Shown piece by piece: positions 1-9,742 of a stretch of 64,000 nucleotides of DNA; positions within the stretch are counted from its first letter, which is position 1, and every line of letters starts with the position of its first letter. Source of the DNA: DATBAT01 sp963824805 (GTDB taxonomy: Bacteria > Acidobacteriota > Terriglobia > Terriglobales > Acidobacteriaceae); contig CAWGQZ010000087.1 in NCBI GenBank assembly GCA_963824805.1, forward strand, positions 1 through 64,000, given 5' to 3'. The position numbers and the translations under genes are program-made. The notes below the pieces were generated by a model, which worked only from the letters and a program-made list of their open reading frames with translations, was not told the origin of the DNA and did not search any database.

Positions 1-2136
1 TTTTGTAACGTCTTCTTGACTCGTCGTATTGCTCTCTGCGACTGGTACTTGCAATTGCAATCTTGAACGGTTGCGGCGGCGTTTCTCGCTTAGGGACGAG
101 CAGCACGTCAGACAAGCCATCCCCCGGCGCCGTTAAGGCACGGTCACCCCAGCAAGTACGCAATTGCGAGTGAACGCCAAAAGCCAGTTTTCAGCGGCAG
201 TTTCCAATAACAGCGACAAACCGTCTCCTGGTCGTAAATGGCATCGCCGGCGAAACGCCACCATCGGCAAAGTCGATTCAACCGGACTCTATCAAGCTCC
301 GGTAGCTCTTGCCCTCCCCCAACTCAATTTCCGTCGAGGCTACCAGCGCCGCTGACTCCACTGTAAGCGCTAGCGCAAGCGTGACGTGGAGAACCCGGTG
401 CCCACGGTGACCTCGGTCTCCCCCGCCAGAATTCCGAGTCGGGAAATTTCACCATCACCGTTACCGGAACAAATTTCGTCAACGGTTCAGTCGTCGTCTG
501 GGGAACCAAGTTCCTCACCACGACCTTCGTATACCGCAACCCAGCTACGCGCCACGGGAAGTGAAACCTTACGCCCGGAACCGTCAAGGTATCGGTGCAA
601 AATCCTGATCCCGGCTCCGCCTCTCGGGCATGTTAAACCTGGTCGTCGCAGCCCCTCCCCCGCCTAATGTCATCAGCGCCAGTATCGCAGCCCGTTTTCT
701 GGAACAGTCATCATGGGGACCTAACCCAGCGTTGATCACGCTGGTCAGGCAGCAAGGAATCGCAAACCGCCTGGATTCAGAGCTGTCGAATGGCCCTTCA
801 ATTTTCGTTCCGGTTGGCCCAAATGACGGCGTGGATGCAGTGCAAGCCAGATTTTTCCTGAATGCCCTGCACAACAGCGATCACCTTCGCCAGCGCGTCA
901 GCCTTCGCGCTGTCCCAGATGATGGTGGCCTCAGCCAACAAGATAAATAAGCCCTCCGCCTTTGTGCTCTGGCAAAACATGTTTATGAAGGACGCTTTCG
1001 GTAACTTCCTAACCTTGCTCACCGATGTAACCCTGAGTCCAACCATGGGGAACTACCTGGACATGGTGAACAATGACAAACCAAATCCGGTTGCAGGCAC
1101 CGCTCCCAACGAAAACTATGCCCGTGAAGTTCTTCAGTTGTTCAGCATAGGGCTTAACGAGTTAAATCAGGACGGAACTCCCCAACTCGACAGTTCCGGC
1201 AATCCCATCCCTACCTACGACCAGGACACCGTGGAAGGCTTTGCCCACGTCTTCACCGGGTGGACCTATCCCACAAAAGCCGGGAGCACGGCGCGTTTCC
1301 CTAACCCCGAGAACTATAGCGGACCGATGATTCCCTTCGATGACCACCACGACACAGGTTCGAAACAGCTGCTAAATGGAGTCATCCTGCCCGCAGCCGG
1401 CACCGCCCGGGGAGACCTGACGGCAGCGCTTCTCAATATCTTCCAGCACCCCAATGTCGGGCCATTTGTCAGCAAGCAGCTCATCCAGCACCTGATCGCC
1501 AGCAACCCCAGCCCGCAATACGTCGGACGCATAGCAGCGGTTTTCAACGATAACGGGAGAGGCGTCCGCGGCGATCTTCGCTCAGTCATCCGGGCGATCT
1601 ACCTCGACCCCGAAGCTCGACGAGGGGACGATCCCACCCAGGTTGACGCCGCCGACGGAAGGCTAAAAGAGCCCGTGCAATTCATGATGAACGTGATTCA
1701 GGCGCTCAATGGAACAGGACAGGGTGATTGCCTTGCTAGTTACGCGACAACCATGAAACAACCGCCCTTCTTTTCTCCGTCGGTCTTCAACTTCTTCCAT
1801 CCCGACCATGTCATCGACGGTACTAACCTGCTCGGCCCCGAGTTTGAAATCCTCGACGCCGGCACCACCATCAATCGGATCAATTTCGTCAACACTTGGG
1901 TCTATGGAACGCCGTGCGGGACCAACGTCGCAAACATTGCGCCTTTCGTAGCCCTGGCCGGAAACCCAACCGCGCTCGTCGATAACATCGCCTCCCTCAT
2001 GATGCACGGCAACATTTCCGCCGACATGCGTAACACCGTGATCTCCACCGTGTCAGCCATCCCGGACACCACAAAGCGCGCGAAGGCGGCGCTGTATCTG
2101 ATAGGCACTTCATCCCAATTTCAGGTCCAACACTAA
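1..2136 (+). pseudogene. DUF1800 family exported protein with Ig-like and IPT/TIG repeats, broken by several frameshifts
   Basis: The intact 3' part (862-2136) is DUF1800 and includes NYAREVLQLFSIGLNEL and a GWTYP motif. Upstream pieces of the same protein lie in other frames: a lipobox-like LNGCGG near 75-95, an Ig-like domain around 150-370, an IPT/TIG domain (TVTSVSPARI, then NFTITVTGTNFVNGSVVVWG after a frame change) at about 386-620, and the DUF1800 N-terminus at 630-950. One break is clear at about 899, where RQRV must change frame to reach FALSQMMV. At least four others lie before 630. The gene may begin before the window. DUF1800 proteins are usually encoded next to DUF1501 proteins, as here, and their function is unknown. 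A single gene with sequence errors is more likely than real decay, but the sequence alone cannot decide. Confidence 0.8.
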
Positions 2137-2146
2137 GGAGCCGACC

Positions 2147-3487
2147 ATGTGGTCCAGAAGAGAATTTCTTAAGAAGACATGCTGTACCGCAGCCGCCGGT
2201 TTCACCGCCGCCAGCTTCAGCCGCTTCGGAGCCCTAAACGCGATGGCGCAATCCGCCTCCGACTATAAGGCGCTGGTTTGCGTTTTCCTGTTCGGAGGTA
2301 ACGATGCTAACAATCTGGTGATCCCGACCGGCGTGACCGAATACGCCGGCTATCAGAGAAATCGGGCGACACTCGCTCTTCCGCAGAATAGTTTGCTTCC
2401 GATTGTGCCGCCCAGTGCTGGAGCACCCTTTGGCTTGCACCCCCGCATGGTGGAATTCCAATCGCTATTCAACAGCCAACATGCGGCGATCCTTGCCAAT
2501 GTTGGAACTCTCATCGCACCCACGACCCGTTCCAATCTGAACGGCGCTTCCCTCCCCCACAATTTGTTTTCCCACGAAGATCAACAAGGCCAAATGCAGA
2601 CTGCCACCTTCGATGCCAATGCCCAGACCGGCTGGGCCGGACGCACCGCCGACAAAGTGCAATCGCTGGCGGGCAGCAACTTTCCCATGATCATCTCTTT
2701 GGCCGGACAATCGGTCTTCTGCCAGGGAATTGCCACCAGCCCGCTCGCTTCCAGTGGCGGAGCCGGGCAAGTGCTGGCGGGCTTCAGCGGCTCCGGAAGT
2801 TCCAATGCTCGCTTCGCCGCCTTGCAAAACCTGCTGACTTTCGACACCGGTATCTCCCTGATCCAATCAGCCAGCGCAGCCACCAACAGCGCCTTGCAAC
2901 AGGGACGCGTATTGGCGGATGCGCTGGCCTCTGGATCCACACTGGCCACAGCATTTCCCAACACCGATATCGCCAACCAGCTGAAACAGGTGGCGCAGAT
3001 CATTCAAGTCCGCGGTGCTCTCGGACTACAGCGGCAAATCTTCTTCGTCTCATTAGGCGGATTCGATACCCACAGTGATCAACTCGCACAACAGGATCGC
3101 CTGTACACCCAACTGAGCCAGGCATTGGGCGCGTTCTATCAGGCAACGGTCGAAATCGGCGTAGGGCCGCAGGTTACGACGTTCACATTGTCAGACTTCG
3201 GGCGGACCCTTTTGCCGGACAGCAACGCAGGCAGTGACCACGCCTGGGGAAGTCATCACCTGATCGTAGGCGGAGCGGTGAAAGGCGGCGACCTGTACGG
3301 CACCTTTCCGACGCTAGCCCCTGGAGGCCCCGACGATATCGGTGACGAAGGCCGCTGGATTCCAACCACATCACTCGATCAATACGGTGCGTCGCTGGCG
3401 ACCTGGTTCGGAGTGCAGAATGCCGATCTGCCTTCGGTCTTCCCCAACATCGGGAATTTCACCAATCCCACACTCGCGTTCCTGTAG
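2147..3487 (+). CDS. DUF1501 family protein, Tat-exported
   Basis: 446 residues. The N-terminus has a twin-arginine signal (SRREFLKK, residues 3-10) followed by an Ala-rich hydrophobic stretch ending near AMAQS, so Tat export of a folded, probably metal-binding protein is expected. The body carries the DUF1501 signatures FLFGGNDANNLV, GGFDTHSDQ and LSDFGRT, the last resembling the metal-site motifs of sulfatase/alkaline-phosphatase-like folds. The start is supported by AAGGAG seven bases upstream. It follows the DUF1800 gene by 10 bases in the same direction, so the two are probably co-transcribed, as is usual for this pair. The biochemical role of the pair is not established. Confidence 0.93.
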   Translation: MWSRREFLKKTCCTAAAGFTAASFSRFGALNAMAQSASDYKALVCVFLFGGNDANNLVIPTGVTEYAGYQRNRATLALPQNSLLPIVPPSAGAPFGLHPRMVEFQSLFNSQHAAILANVGTLIAPTTRSNLNGASLPHNLFSHEDQQGQMQTATFDANAQTGWAGRTADKVQSLAGSNFPMIISLAGQSVFCQGIATSPLASSGGAGQVLAGFSGSGSSNARFAALQNLLTFDTGISLIQSASAATNSALQQGRVLADALASGSTLATAFPNTDIANQLKQVAQIIQVRGALGLQRQIFFVSLGGFDTHSDQLAQQDRLYTQLSQALGAFYQATVEIGVGPQVTTFTLSDFGRTLLPDSNAGSDHAWGSHHLIVGGAVKGGDLYGTFPTLAPGGPDDIGDEGRWIPTTSLDQYGASLATWFGVQNADLPSVFPNIGNFTNPTLAFL

Positions 3488-3551
3488 GTCAGACACTCTT
3501 TTCCGCAAATGACCGGAGGAATAGGAAAAAGTAGAAGGGACAAACAAAATA

Positions 3552-3656
3552 GTCAGACACCGGCGGCCCACTGCACACACAAGAGCTCGTTGCCGTTGCT
3601 TCCTTCCGGACCTGGCGGGGTTGGCGAGAACGTGTCGCGTAGGACCGATGTCTGAC
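3552..3656 (-). ncRNA. ffs: Signal recognition particle RNA, small bacterial (4.5S) type
   Basis: Read on the minus strand, this stretch contains the nearly invariant SRP RNA core CCAGGTCCGGAAGGAAGCA, which forms the GGAA tetraloop and symmetric loop bound by Ffh. The ends pair as GTCAGACA with TGTCTGAC, giving a closed hairpin of about 105 nt, the length of a 4.5S-type RNA without an Alu domain. The product scaffolds Ffh for co-translational targeting to FtsY. Open reading frames over the same bases are chance shadows. The ends are inferred from the terminal stem and the promoter position. Confidence 0.93.
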
Positions 3657-3669
3657 CTCTTCGATTCTA
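3657..3669 (-). promoter_or_regulatory. -10 element of the SRP RNA promoter
   Basis: TAGAAT on the minus strand (3664-3669) differs from TATAAT at one base and ends 7 bases before the predicted RNA 5' end at 3656. No convincing -35 box is seen at 16-18 bases spacing. Confidence 0.6.
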
Positions 3670-3750
3670 GCATCCACTTTACAGTCAGGCCGCGGGCCGC
3701 TGCTAAAACAAAAGCTTTCTCACCCTATGAGGCGGCTTTGTAGCCGACAG

Positions 3751-3987
3751 CTAGGCAGACTTGCGACTTCTCTCGCCGTCCGTATTGCCATCCTCTTCAA
3801 TTCCCGGTGCCCGCTTCTGCTCCGGTTCGTTTCCCTGATATTCCTCCTCGCTGCCCGGGGCGCGACGTGTCTGCTGGTTGCCTTGTGACTCCTGCTCGCC
3901 GAATGGATTGGGCCGTTTCTTTGTAGTTTCTCCCTGCTCGTACTGCGGACCGCCGCTCGGATTCTCTCGATCAGTTTCGTTCGGCAT
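3751..3987 (-). CDS. Small hydrophilic, probably disordered protein of unknown function
   Basis: 78 residues, extremely rich in Glu, Gln, Arg, Gly, Pro and Asn, with almost no hydrophobic residues and two RAPGxEE-like repeats (RRAPGSEEE and KRAPGIEED). This composition is typical of intrinsically disordered stress-type proteins, but no family is recognised. GGAG six bases upstream of the ATG supports the start. It lies alone between the SRP RNA and the LptF-LptG gene. It could be a chance frame, but the ribosome binding site and internal repeats favour a real gene. Confidence 0.5.
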   Translation of the reverse strand: MPNETDRENPSGGPQYEQGETTKKRPNPFGEQESQGNQQTRRAPGSEEEYQGNEPEQKRAPGIEEDGNTDGERSRKSA

Positions 3988-4305
3988 ATCAGGCTCCGGT
4001 AAAAAGAAATGAACGCGCCCCTAAGATGGCCCCGACCGGCGGAACGAATGTACGATTCCAAAAAGTTTCACCGTCCTGCAGCTAAACAATCGAGAGCTTT
4101 AATGCAAGAGAGGGTGCCGCGTTCAAGTTCCGCTTGGGCGGGGCCTTGAGATAAAAGAGCCAGCAACTCTTTTACCTGCAATCAAGACGGCTGGAAAAAA
4201 CATTAACCAGAGCACCTCGCAAATCCCCGCCAAGCGGAGCCTTGAACCGGTACCTTCGCGCGCAAACCTGTCTGTTCGCCGTGCTACCATCGCCTTAGGC
4301 TCCCC
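3988..4305. other. Intergenic region with one small hairpin
   Basis: No coding sequence is supported here. An 8-bp stem (TAAAAGAG with CTCTTTTA, 7-nt loop) lies at 4152-4174. It could be a terminator, an operator or chance. No clear promoter was found for the genes on either side. Confidence 0.5.
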
Positions 4306-6630
4306 ATGCGGATTCTGACCCGCTACGTATTGCGCGAAGTGACCTCGCATGCCCTCATCGGCGTAGCCGTCTTCACCTTCGTGCTGTTTACCCGGGACCT
4401 CGCACGCATCCTCGAACTGGTCGTGCGCAACAGCGCCCCGCTGCCAAGTGTTGCGGAAATTTTCTTCTTCACCGTGCCTGTCGCCCTCACCTACACACTC
4501 CCCATGGGAGTGCTGGTGGGCATCCTTATCGGCCTTAGCCGTCTCTCGGCGGATAGTGAAATCACTGCCATGCGTGCCGTCGGAATCGGCGCCACCACCT
4601 TTGTTCGCATCATTTCGATTTTCGCAGTGACCGCGTGGCTGCTCGCGGTAGCCAACAGCGTATACATTGCTCCCCGATCTCAGGCTGCACTGGGCCGCCT
4701 GCAAGACCGCTTGAAGACTTCCCAGGCTTCTTTCGAAATTCAGCCGCGTGTCTTCTATGAAGGCTTCCCCAAGCTGGTGCTTTATGTACAGGACGTAAAA
4801 AGCGCCGCCCACGCCGCCATCTGGAAGGGCGTCTTCATTGCCGACATGACAGTTCCCGCGTCACCGAGAATTACGGTCGCGCAGCAAGGCGTCCTGCTGC
4901 CCGAGGGGCCAACTGCCCTGCATCTCCACTTGAGCAATGGGTCAATGCATGAAATTCCGAAATCGGCGGACAACTACCAGGTTTCCACCTTTCAGCAAAC
5001 CGACATCCCAATCTCCTTGCCTCAACCCGTCAGGCAGGATGAAGAAGCTGCTCCCCTTTCCCAGCTAAGCATGCGGGAACTGGTCGACCAGTCGCATCAC
5101 GCAACTCCACAGACCGGTCGCCTGGCACTCATGGAATTCCATCGTCGCCTGGCGCTCCCCACCGCCTGCCTGGTGCTGGCTTTGGTAGGCATTCCACTCG
5201 GACTCTCTTCCAAGAAGGGCGGCAAATCAGCTGGCTTCGTGCTGACCATCCTTCTGGTGTTTGCTTATTATTCCGTCTCGCTGATTGGCGTCGGCCTCGC
5301 GCGGCAGGGCAAAATTCCCGCCGGACTGGGCGGTTGGCTCGCCGACATCGTCTTCTTTCTAGGCGGAGCATTTCTACTCTGGCGGGTTGAGCACCGACCG
5401 TTCGAGCTAGGATCCTTGCGCACAACCTGGAACCCGTTCCGCCGCCTCAAGGATGGCGCCGGTCTGCTGCCGCTTCCCACCCGTACCGAAGATGCGTTCG
5501 AGAGAGCGTCGAACCGGCGCAGAGTCTTCAGCGCGCGCTTCCCCATGATTCTCGACGACTACGTTCTGCGCGACTTCGTCGTCTACCTGGGAATGATCGT
5601 CACCGCCTTCGTAGTGTTGCTCCTGGTGTTCACCGTCTTTGAACTGATCGGCGACATCCTGCGCAATCATATTTCTCCGCTGGTCGTCGGCGCCTACCTT
5701 CTGAACGTGTCTCCGTATTTCATCTATAACATCGCTCCCTTGAGCATCCTTCTGGCAGTCCTAATCACCTTCGGCCTGATGCAGCGCTCCAACGAGATCA
5801 CGGCGATGAAGGCCACGGGCATCAGCCTGTATCGAATCATCATCCCCGTGCTGATCACCTCGTCGGCGCTCGCGATGGGTCTTTTCTTCTTTGACCAGGT
5901 TTATCTTCCTCACGCGAACAAACGTCAGGACGCCCTGCGCAACCTGATAAAAGGCAAGCCGCCGCAAACCTACCTTAATCCCGATCGCAAGTGGATCTTC
6001 GGCCAGCAGTCGACTATTTACTACTATCAATTCTTCGACTCGGATCGCGACCAGTTCGGCAATCTTTCGGTCTTCCAGTTCGAGCCAGGAAGTTTTCAAC
6101 TCATGCATCGCATCTACGCCGAACGTGCCAACTGGGACGAACGCTTAGGTCGCTGGGTATGTACTCAGGGATGGGAACGTAATTTTCAGGGCAGCGCCAT
6201 CGAGAACTACCGTACTTTCGATGTTTCAACGTTTGCCGCCATGACCGAAACTCCCGCTTACTTCAAGAAAGAAGTGAAGCAGTCCTCGGAAATGAACTAT
6301 GAAGAGTTACAGCGCTACATTCACGATCTGCAAGGCAGCGGATTCGATGTGGTGAGGCTGAAAGTGCAGCTGCAAAAGAAATTCGCATATCCGGCAATAG
6401 CGCTTGTCATGGCCGTGCTAGCAGTCCCCTTTTCGGTTTCCTCCGGGCGTAGGGGAGCGGTGGCTGGCATTGCGACCGCAGTTGGTATCGCCGTCGTCTA
6501 TACCACCGTGTCCAGCCTCTTTGAAGCCATGGGCAACGTAAGCCAGTTGCCGCCAATGCTCGCGGCCTGGTCGCCCGACATCATCTTTGGTCTTCTGGGC
6601 GGATATCTCATCTTTAAAGTACCGACCTAA
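4306..6630 (+). CDS. LPS export ABC transporter permease, LptF-LptG fusion
   Basis: 774 residues, about twice the size of a single LptF or LptG, with two complete YjgP/YjgQ permease units in tandem. Unit 1 starts at residue 3 (ILTRYVLREV) and has the LSADSEITAMRAVGI coupling motif. Unit 2 starts near residue 414 (ILDDYVLRDF) and has QRSNEITAMKATGIS. Each unit has paired N- and C-terminal transmembrane helices around a periplasmic beta-jellyroll region. The family forms the inner-membrane channel that, with the LptB ATPase, extracts LPS and passes it to LptC/LptA. No LptB, LptC or LptA gene is nearby. A single fused chain would replace the usual LptF/LptG heterodimer. lspA follows 86 bases downstream. 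Confidence 0.93.
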   Translation: MRILTRYVLREVTSHALIGVAVFTFVLFTRDLARILELVVRNSAPLPSVAEIFFFTVPVALTYTLPMGVLVGILIGLSRLSADSEITAMRAVGIGATTFVRIISIFAVTAWLLAVANSVYIAPRSQAALGRLQDRLKTSQASFEIQPRVFYEGFPKLVLYVQDVKSAAHAAIWKGVFIADMTVPASPRITVAQQGVLLPEGPTALHLHLSNGSMHEIPKSADNYQVSTFQQTDIPISLPQPVRQDEEAAPLSQLSMRELVDQSHHATPQTGRLALMEFHRRLALPTACLVLALVGIPLGLSSKKGGKSAGFVLTILLVFAYYSVSLIGVGLARQGKIPAGLGGWLADIVFFLGGAFLLWRVEHRPFELGSLRTTWNPFRRLKDGAGLLPLPTRTEDAFERASNRRRVFSARFPMILDDYVLRDFVVYLGMIVTAFVVLLLVFTVFELIGDILRNHISPLVVGAYLLNVSPYFIYNIAPLSILLAVLITFGLMQRSNEITAMKATGISLYRIIIPVLITSSALAMGLFFFDQVYLPHANKRQDALRNLIKGKPPQTYLNPDRKWIFGQQSTIYYYQFFDSDRDQFGNLSVFQFEPGSFQLMHRIYAERANWDERLGRWVCTQGWERNFQGSAIENYRTFDVSTFAAMTETPAYFKKEVKQSSEMNYEELQRYIHDLQGSGFDVVRLKVQLQKKFAYPAIALVMAVLAVPFSVSSGRRGAVAGIATAVGIAVVYTTVSSLFEAMGNVSQLPPMLAAWSPDIIFGLLGGYLIFKVPT

Positions 6631-6716
6631 GTTTCGGAAAACCTCACCCGCCGCATCCTATAAACAATGTTCCTTTCCGGCCACGGGCTACATCCAATCC
6701 GTCTGTTACCATTTTT

Positions 6717-7229
6717 ATGTACATGACCAATGCCCACGCCATGCGCCGTTTCCACTTCCTGGTCGCCTTGATGGTGCTGTGCCTCGATCGGATTTCGAAG
6801 TGGTACGTGGCCAAAGACATCGCCTTGCATGACACCATCAAGGTGATCAACAACATCTTTTACATTACGCACGTCGAAAACCGAGGGGCCGCGTTCAGCC
6901 TGTTCGCCGATTCTCCCTCGCAATGGAAAATGGGAATGCTGGTGCTGTTCTCCATGGTCGCGCTGGTCATTGTGCTTGGTCTGTTATGGCGAAACAGCCA
7001 CAGCATGACCACCACGGGGGTAGGGCTCGCCCTGATCCTGGGTGGCGCCTTGGGCAATTTGTGGGATCGGCTGACCACGGGCCGGGTAGTCGACTTTCTA
7101 CTGGTCTATATTGGAAGCTATCCCTGGCCGGCATTCAACGTGGCCGACAGCGCAATCGTAGTCGGCGCAGGCCTGCTTGTAATCGAAGTCCTCTTTTCGA
7201 AGTCACAACCAGCCGAAAAATCCGCCTAG
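6717..7229 (+). CDS. lspA: Lipoprotein signal peptidase (signal peptidase II)
   Basis: 170 residues, the normal length, with four predicted membrane helices. It cleaves prolipoproteins at the lipobox after diacylglyceryl transfer. The catalytic aspartates are Asp126 (GRVVDF) and Asp144 (NVADSAI), with the NRGAAFS and GGALGNLWDR signatures. The start could be ATG at 6717, 6723 or 6741. The last gives MRRFHFLVAL, the usual N-terminus for the family, and no strong ribosome binding site decides. It follows the LptF-LptG gene on the same strand, so this is an envelope-biogenesis pair. Confidence 0.94.
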   Translation: MYMTNAHAMRRFHFLVALMVLCLDRISKWYVAKDIALHDTIKVINNIFYITHVENRGAAFSLFADSPSQWKMGMLVLFSMVALVIVLGLLWRNSHSMTTTGVGLALILGGALGNLWDRLTTGRVVDFLLVYIGSYPWPAFNVADSAIVVGAGLLVIEVLFSKSQPAEKSA

Positions 7230-7428
7230 CCAATGCCGGCGGAGAGAGGTAGTTCCGCTACGTCTCGCCTGAGCCGCTTGCCCTTCCGACCAACGGGAGG
7301 AATCTGTTGAGGCGGTGGCAAAGGCGCAAAGCCGGGCCGCGCAATGCAATGGAGGCATGGCTTCTCTGTGATTTCAGGATCCTCCGTGGCTAAGAGGTTC
7401 TCCCACCACAGAGATTCGAGGGACTCCG

Positions 7429-9742
7429 CTAAGGCGTTCCGTACAACTGCCGGTAAACGTTCTCATTCCGCAGAATCGCCTGCACATACTCTCGTGTCTC
7501 GGTAAACGGAATCGACTCCACAAACTCCTGCGGATCACGATACTTCCCCAACTTGAGCCAGTCGTCCACGCGGTCCGACCCGGCGTTATAAGCCGCCAAC
7601 GCATACTCAAACGATCCGAACTTGTCGACCATTCCGCGAAAATAGCGCGTACCCAGCTGCAGATTAATGGAAGGAGTAAAAAGCTGTGTAGCCGAGAAGC
7701 GTCGAACCTTTTCCTGCTTTGCTACCAACTTGCCGGTCTTGGGGACCAACTGCATCAGCCCAAGAGCATTCGCGCGAGAGACCGCATTGGGATTGAACGC
7801 CGACTCCTGTCGAATCAGCGAAGCTACCATATAAGGATCCAACGCATTGTTCGAGGAAAACCGCTTCAAATCGGGCCAAAATGGCTTAGGAAATAGCACC
7901 TCCCAATAAGGCCGCGGCAAGCTGGAGAGATCGAGCGCAAAATAGTTAGGCACGGCGCGCTTCAGCACGTCAATGGCAACGTCATATCGTCCCATGTCCT
8001 GATAGAGCCGAGCAGTCTCAGCCGGTAGCCAGTTCCCTTTTTCTTCATTCGCCGCTGCCTGCAATTCGCGAACGGAAAAGTCGACTAGAGCGCCGTTCTC
8101 CAACAGCTGCGCTTTCTGCACCCGCACGTTGTCGGCTGGAACCTCATCAGGCGTCACGCGCGAATTAGCCTCGATCGATGGAATACGATCCAGCAACGCT
8201 ATCTGGACGGGATCATCGTCCTTCTTGACTTTCGCCAACCGGCGCCGCGCCATCTCGCCGTAGTAATAGTTCTGAAACCGTGTGGAAACTTTCTGGTAGT
8301 ACGCCCGCGCGGTCGGGGCGTCATTGTCTTCTTCCGCGAGGCGCCCGCGCCAGTACAAAGCCGCAGGAGCCTCCGAAGACGCGGGATATAGCGCGATTTG
8401 CTGTTCAAATTCCTGCTTGGCCTCCGCATTCCTGCCTTGCCGCAAGCTTAGCCATGCTACCTTCCAGTGGGCATAAGCCGCGCGGCTACCTGCCGGGAAA
8501 CGCTGTTGCAGTTCGCGATAGAAATCGATGGCGTGGTCATAGTCGGGTTTCAGCAGGTAGATGTTCCCGGCTGCAAGCAACGCCTGCTCAAGCCAGGAGC
8601 TTGTCGCAGCCGTTTGCCGCAGTTGACCGAGATAGCGGAGAAAAGTTTCATCGTCATTGCTGGAACGGGCGATCTCGCCGAGATTGAAAAGCCGTTCAGC
8701 CTCCAATCCCGCGGGCAAGCCGGAAAGTGACTCCAACGCCTTCTTGGCCTCCTTGTTTCGTCCGGCACGCCGCATTGACGATGCCGTAGCCAACTGCAGT
8801 CCGGGACGTTCCTGGGCAGGCGCCTGATCTATCAGATCCTCGTAGGCTGCTGGCCGCGTCGCCATACCGTTTTCCTTTGAGCAGCAGATCGGCGCGAGTC
8901 TTGCGATCGTTGAAGCTAGGCTGTGGCACCGAACCCGTGCTGGCCAGTTTCTTAAGTTCGGCATCAGCTTGGTCCGCCTCCGTGCTCAGCGGCATGGTGA
9001 AATACAAGTTGCGGTAAACCTCGATCGCCTTCGCCGGTTGTGCTGAAGCTGCATAAGCGCGACCAAGAGCGAACTCCACTTCAGCCCGCAGAGGTTGGCG
9101 GTCTTTTTCCAGAAGCGCAACTGCTTCCCCTGCCCGGCTATCGGTCAAAAGCACATTGGCATAAAGGACGCGGGCATCGCGAAGCAATAAAGAATCTGGA
9201 AAGTCCTTATCGAATCCCACCAGGACCGCTGCGGCTTCCGCGGAATGTCCAGTCTGGAAGTAGCTGTTCGCTAGGTAGTAATTGACGTAATCGCCCAGAT
9301 CGCCCGCCTTCAGTTTGGCCCGGCTCAGCGTATCAACCGCTTTGGCGTAGTCATGGTCGAGAATGTGCGCGTAGCCCGCCACCAACCATGCCAGCGCGCC
9401 TGCATCTTCCTGGGCGTGCTTGCGGGCATAGCCTTCGACTCCTACATACGCTGCGGGCGTGCGGTCCTGGAGCAACTGACGCGCCATGGGCTTGAGATTC
9501 GCGGATGCTACAAACGCCTGCCGCATACGCCGCACCCGCGGAGAACTGCGCCGCTTGCTAGAAGCTTTCTTTTGGGAGGTCGAAGTAGTCTTACGATGAG
9601 TGGACTGGGCCGCGACCGCGCGCGCCCCTGGCGTGCTGTTAAGAAAGAAAATTCCGAAAACCAGGAAGGAAATCCACTTACGCGGAGGCACTACCACTAT
9701 GTTCCATACTCCGAAAATTCTCGCCCATGAGAGAAGCATCAT
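7429..9742 (-). CDS. Soluble lytic murein transglycosylase (Slt70-like), frameshifted
   Basis: Two overlapping minus frames make one protein. The N-terminal part (8696-9742) has a hydrophobic export signal (ISFLVFGIFF), a Lys/Arg/Ser-rich linker and TPR-like helical repeats. The C-terminal part (7429 to about 8850) continues the repeats and ends with an SLT domain containing the catalytic Glu (IRQESAFNP), GLMQLVPKTG and ALAAYNAG. The frames join within 8843-8855, where GKRYGDAAS should continue into YEDLIDQAP, so one base is wrong. The family cleaves peptidoglycan glycan strands to anhydromuropeptides. The start is uncertain: GTG codons at 9697 or 9691 would avoid most of the overlap with the GAF gene upstream. 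Confidence 0.85.

Noticed and set aside
3371..3677. Minus-strand open frames over the SRP RNA
   Set aside because: The bases are explained by the structured RNA, and the frames have no start signals or family resemblance.
4123..4812. 229-residue minus-strand frame across the start of the LptF-LptG gene
   Set aside because: It overlaps the well-supported permease on the other strand, shows no family motifs and is a high-GC shadow.
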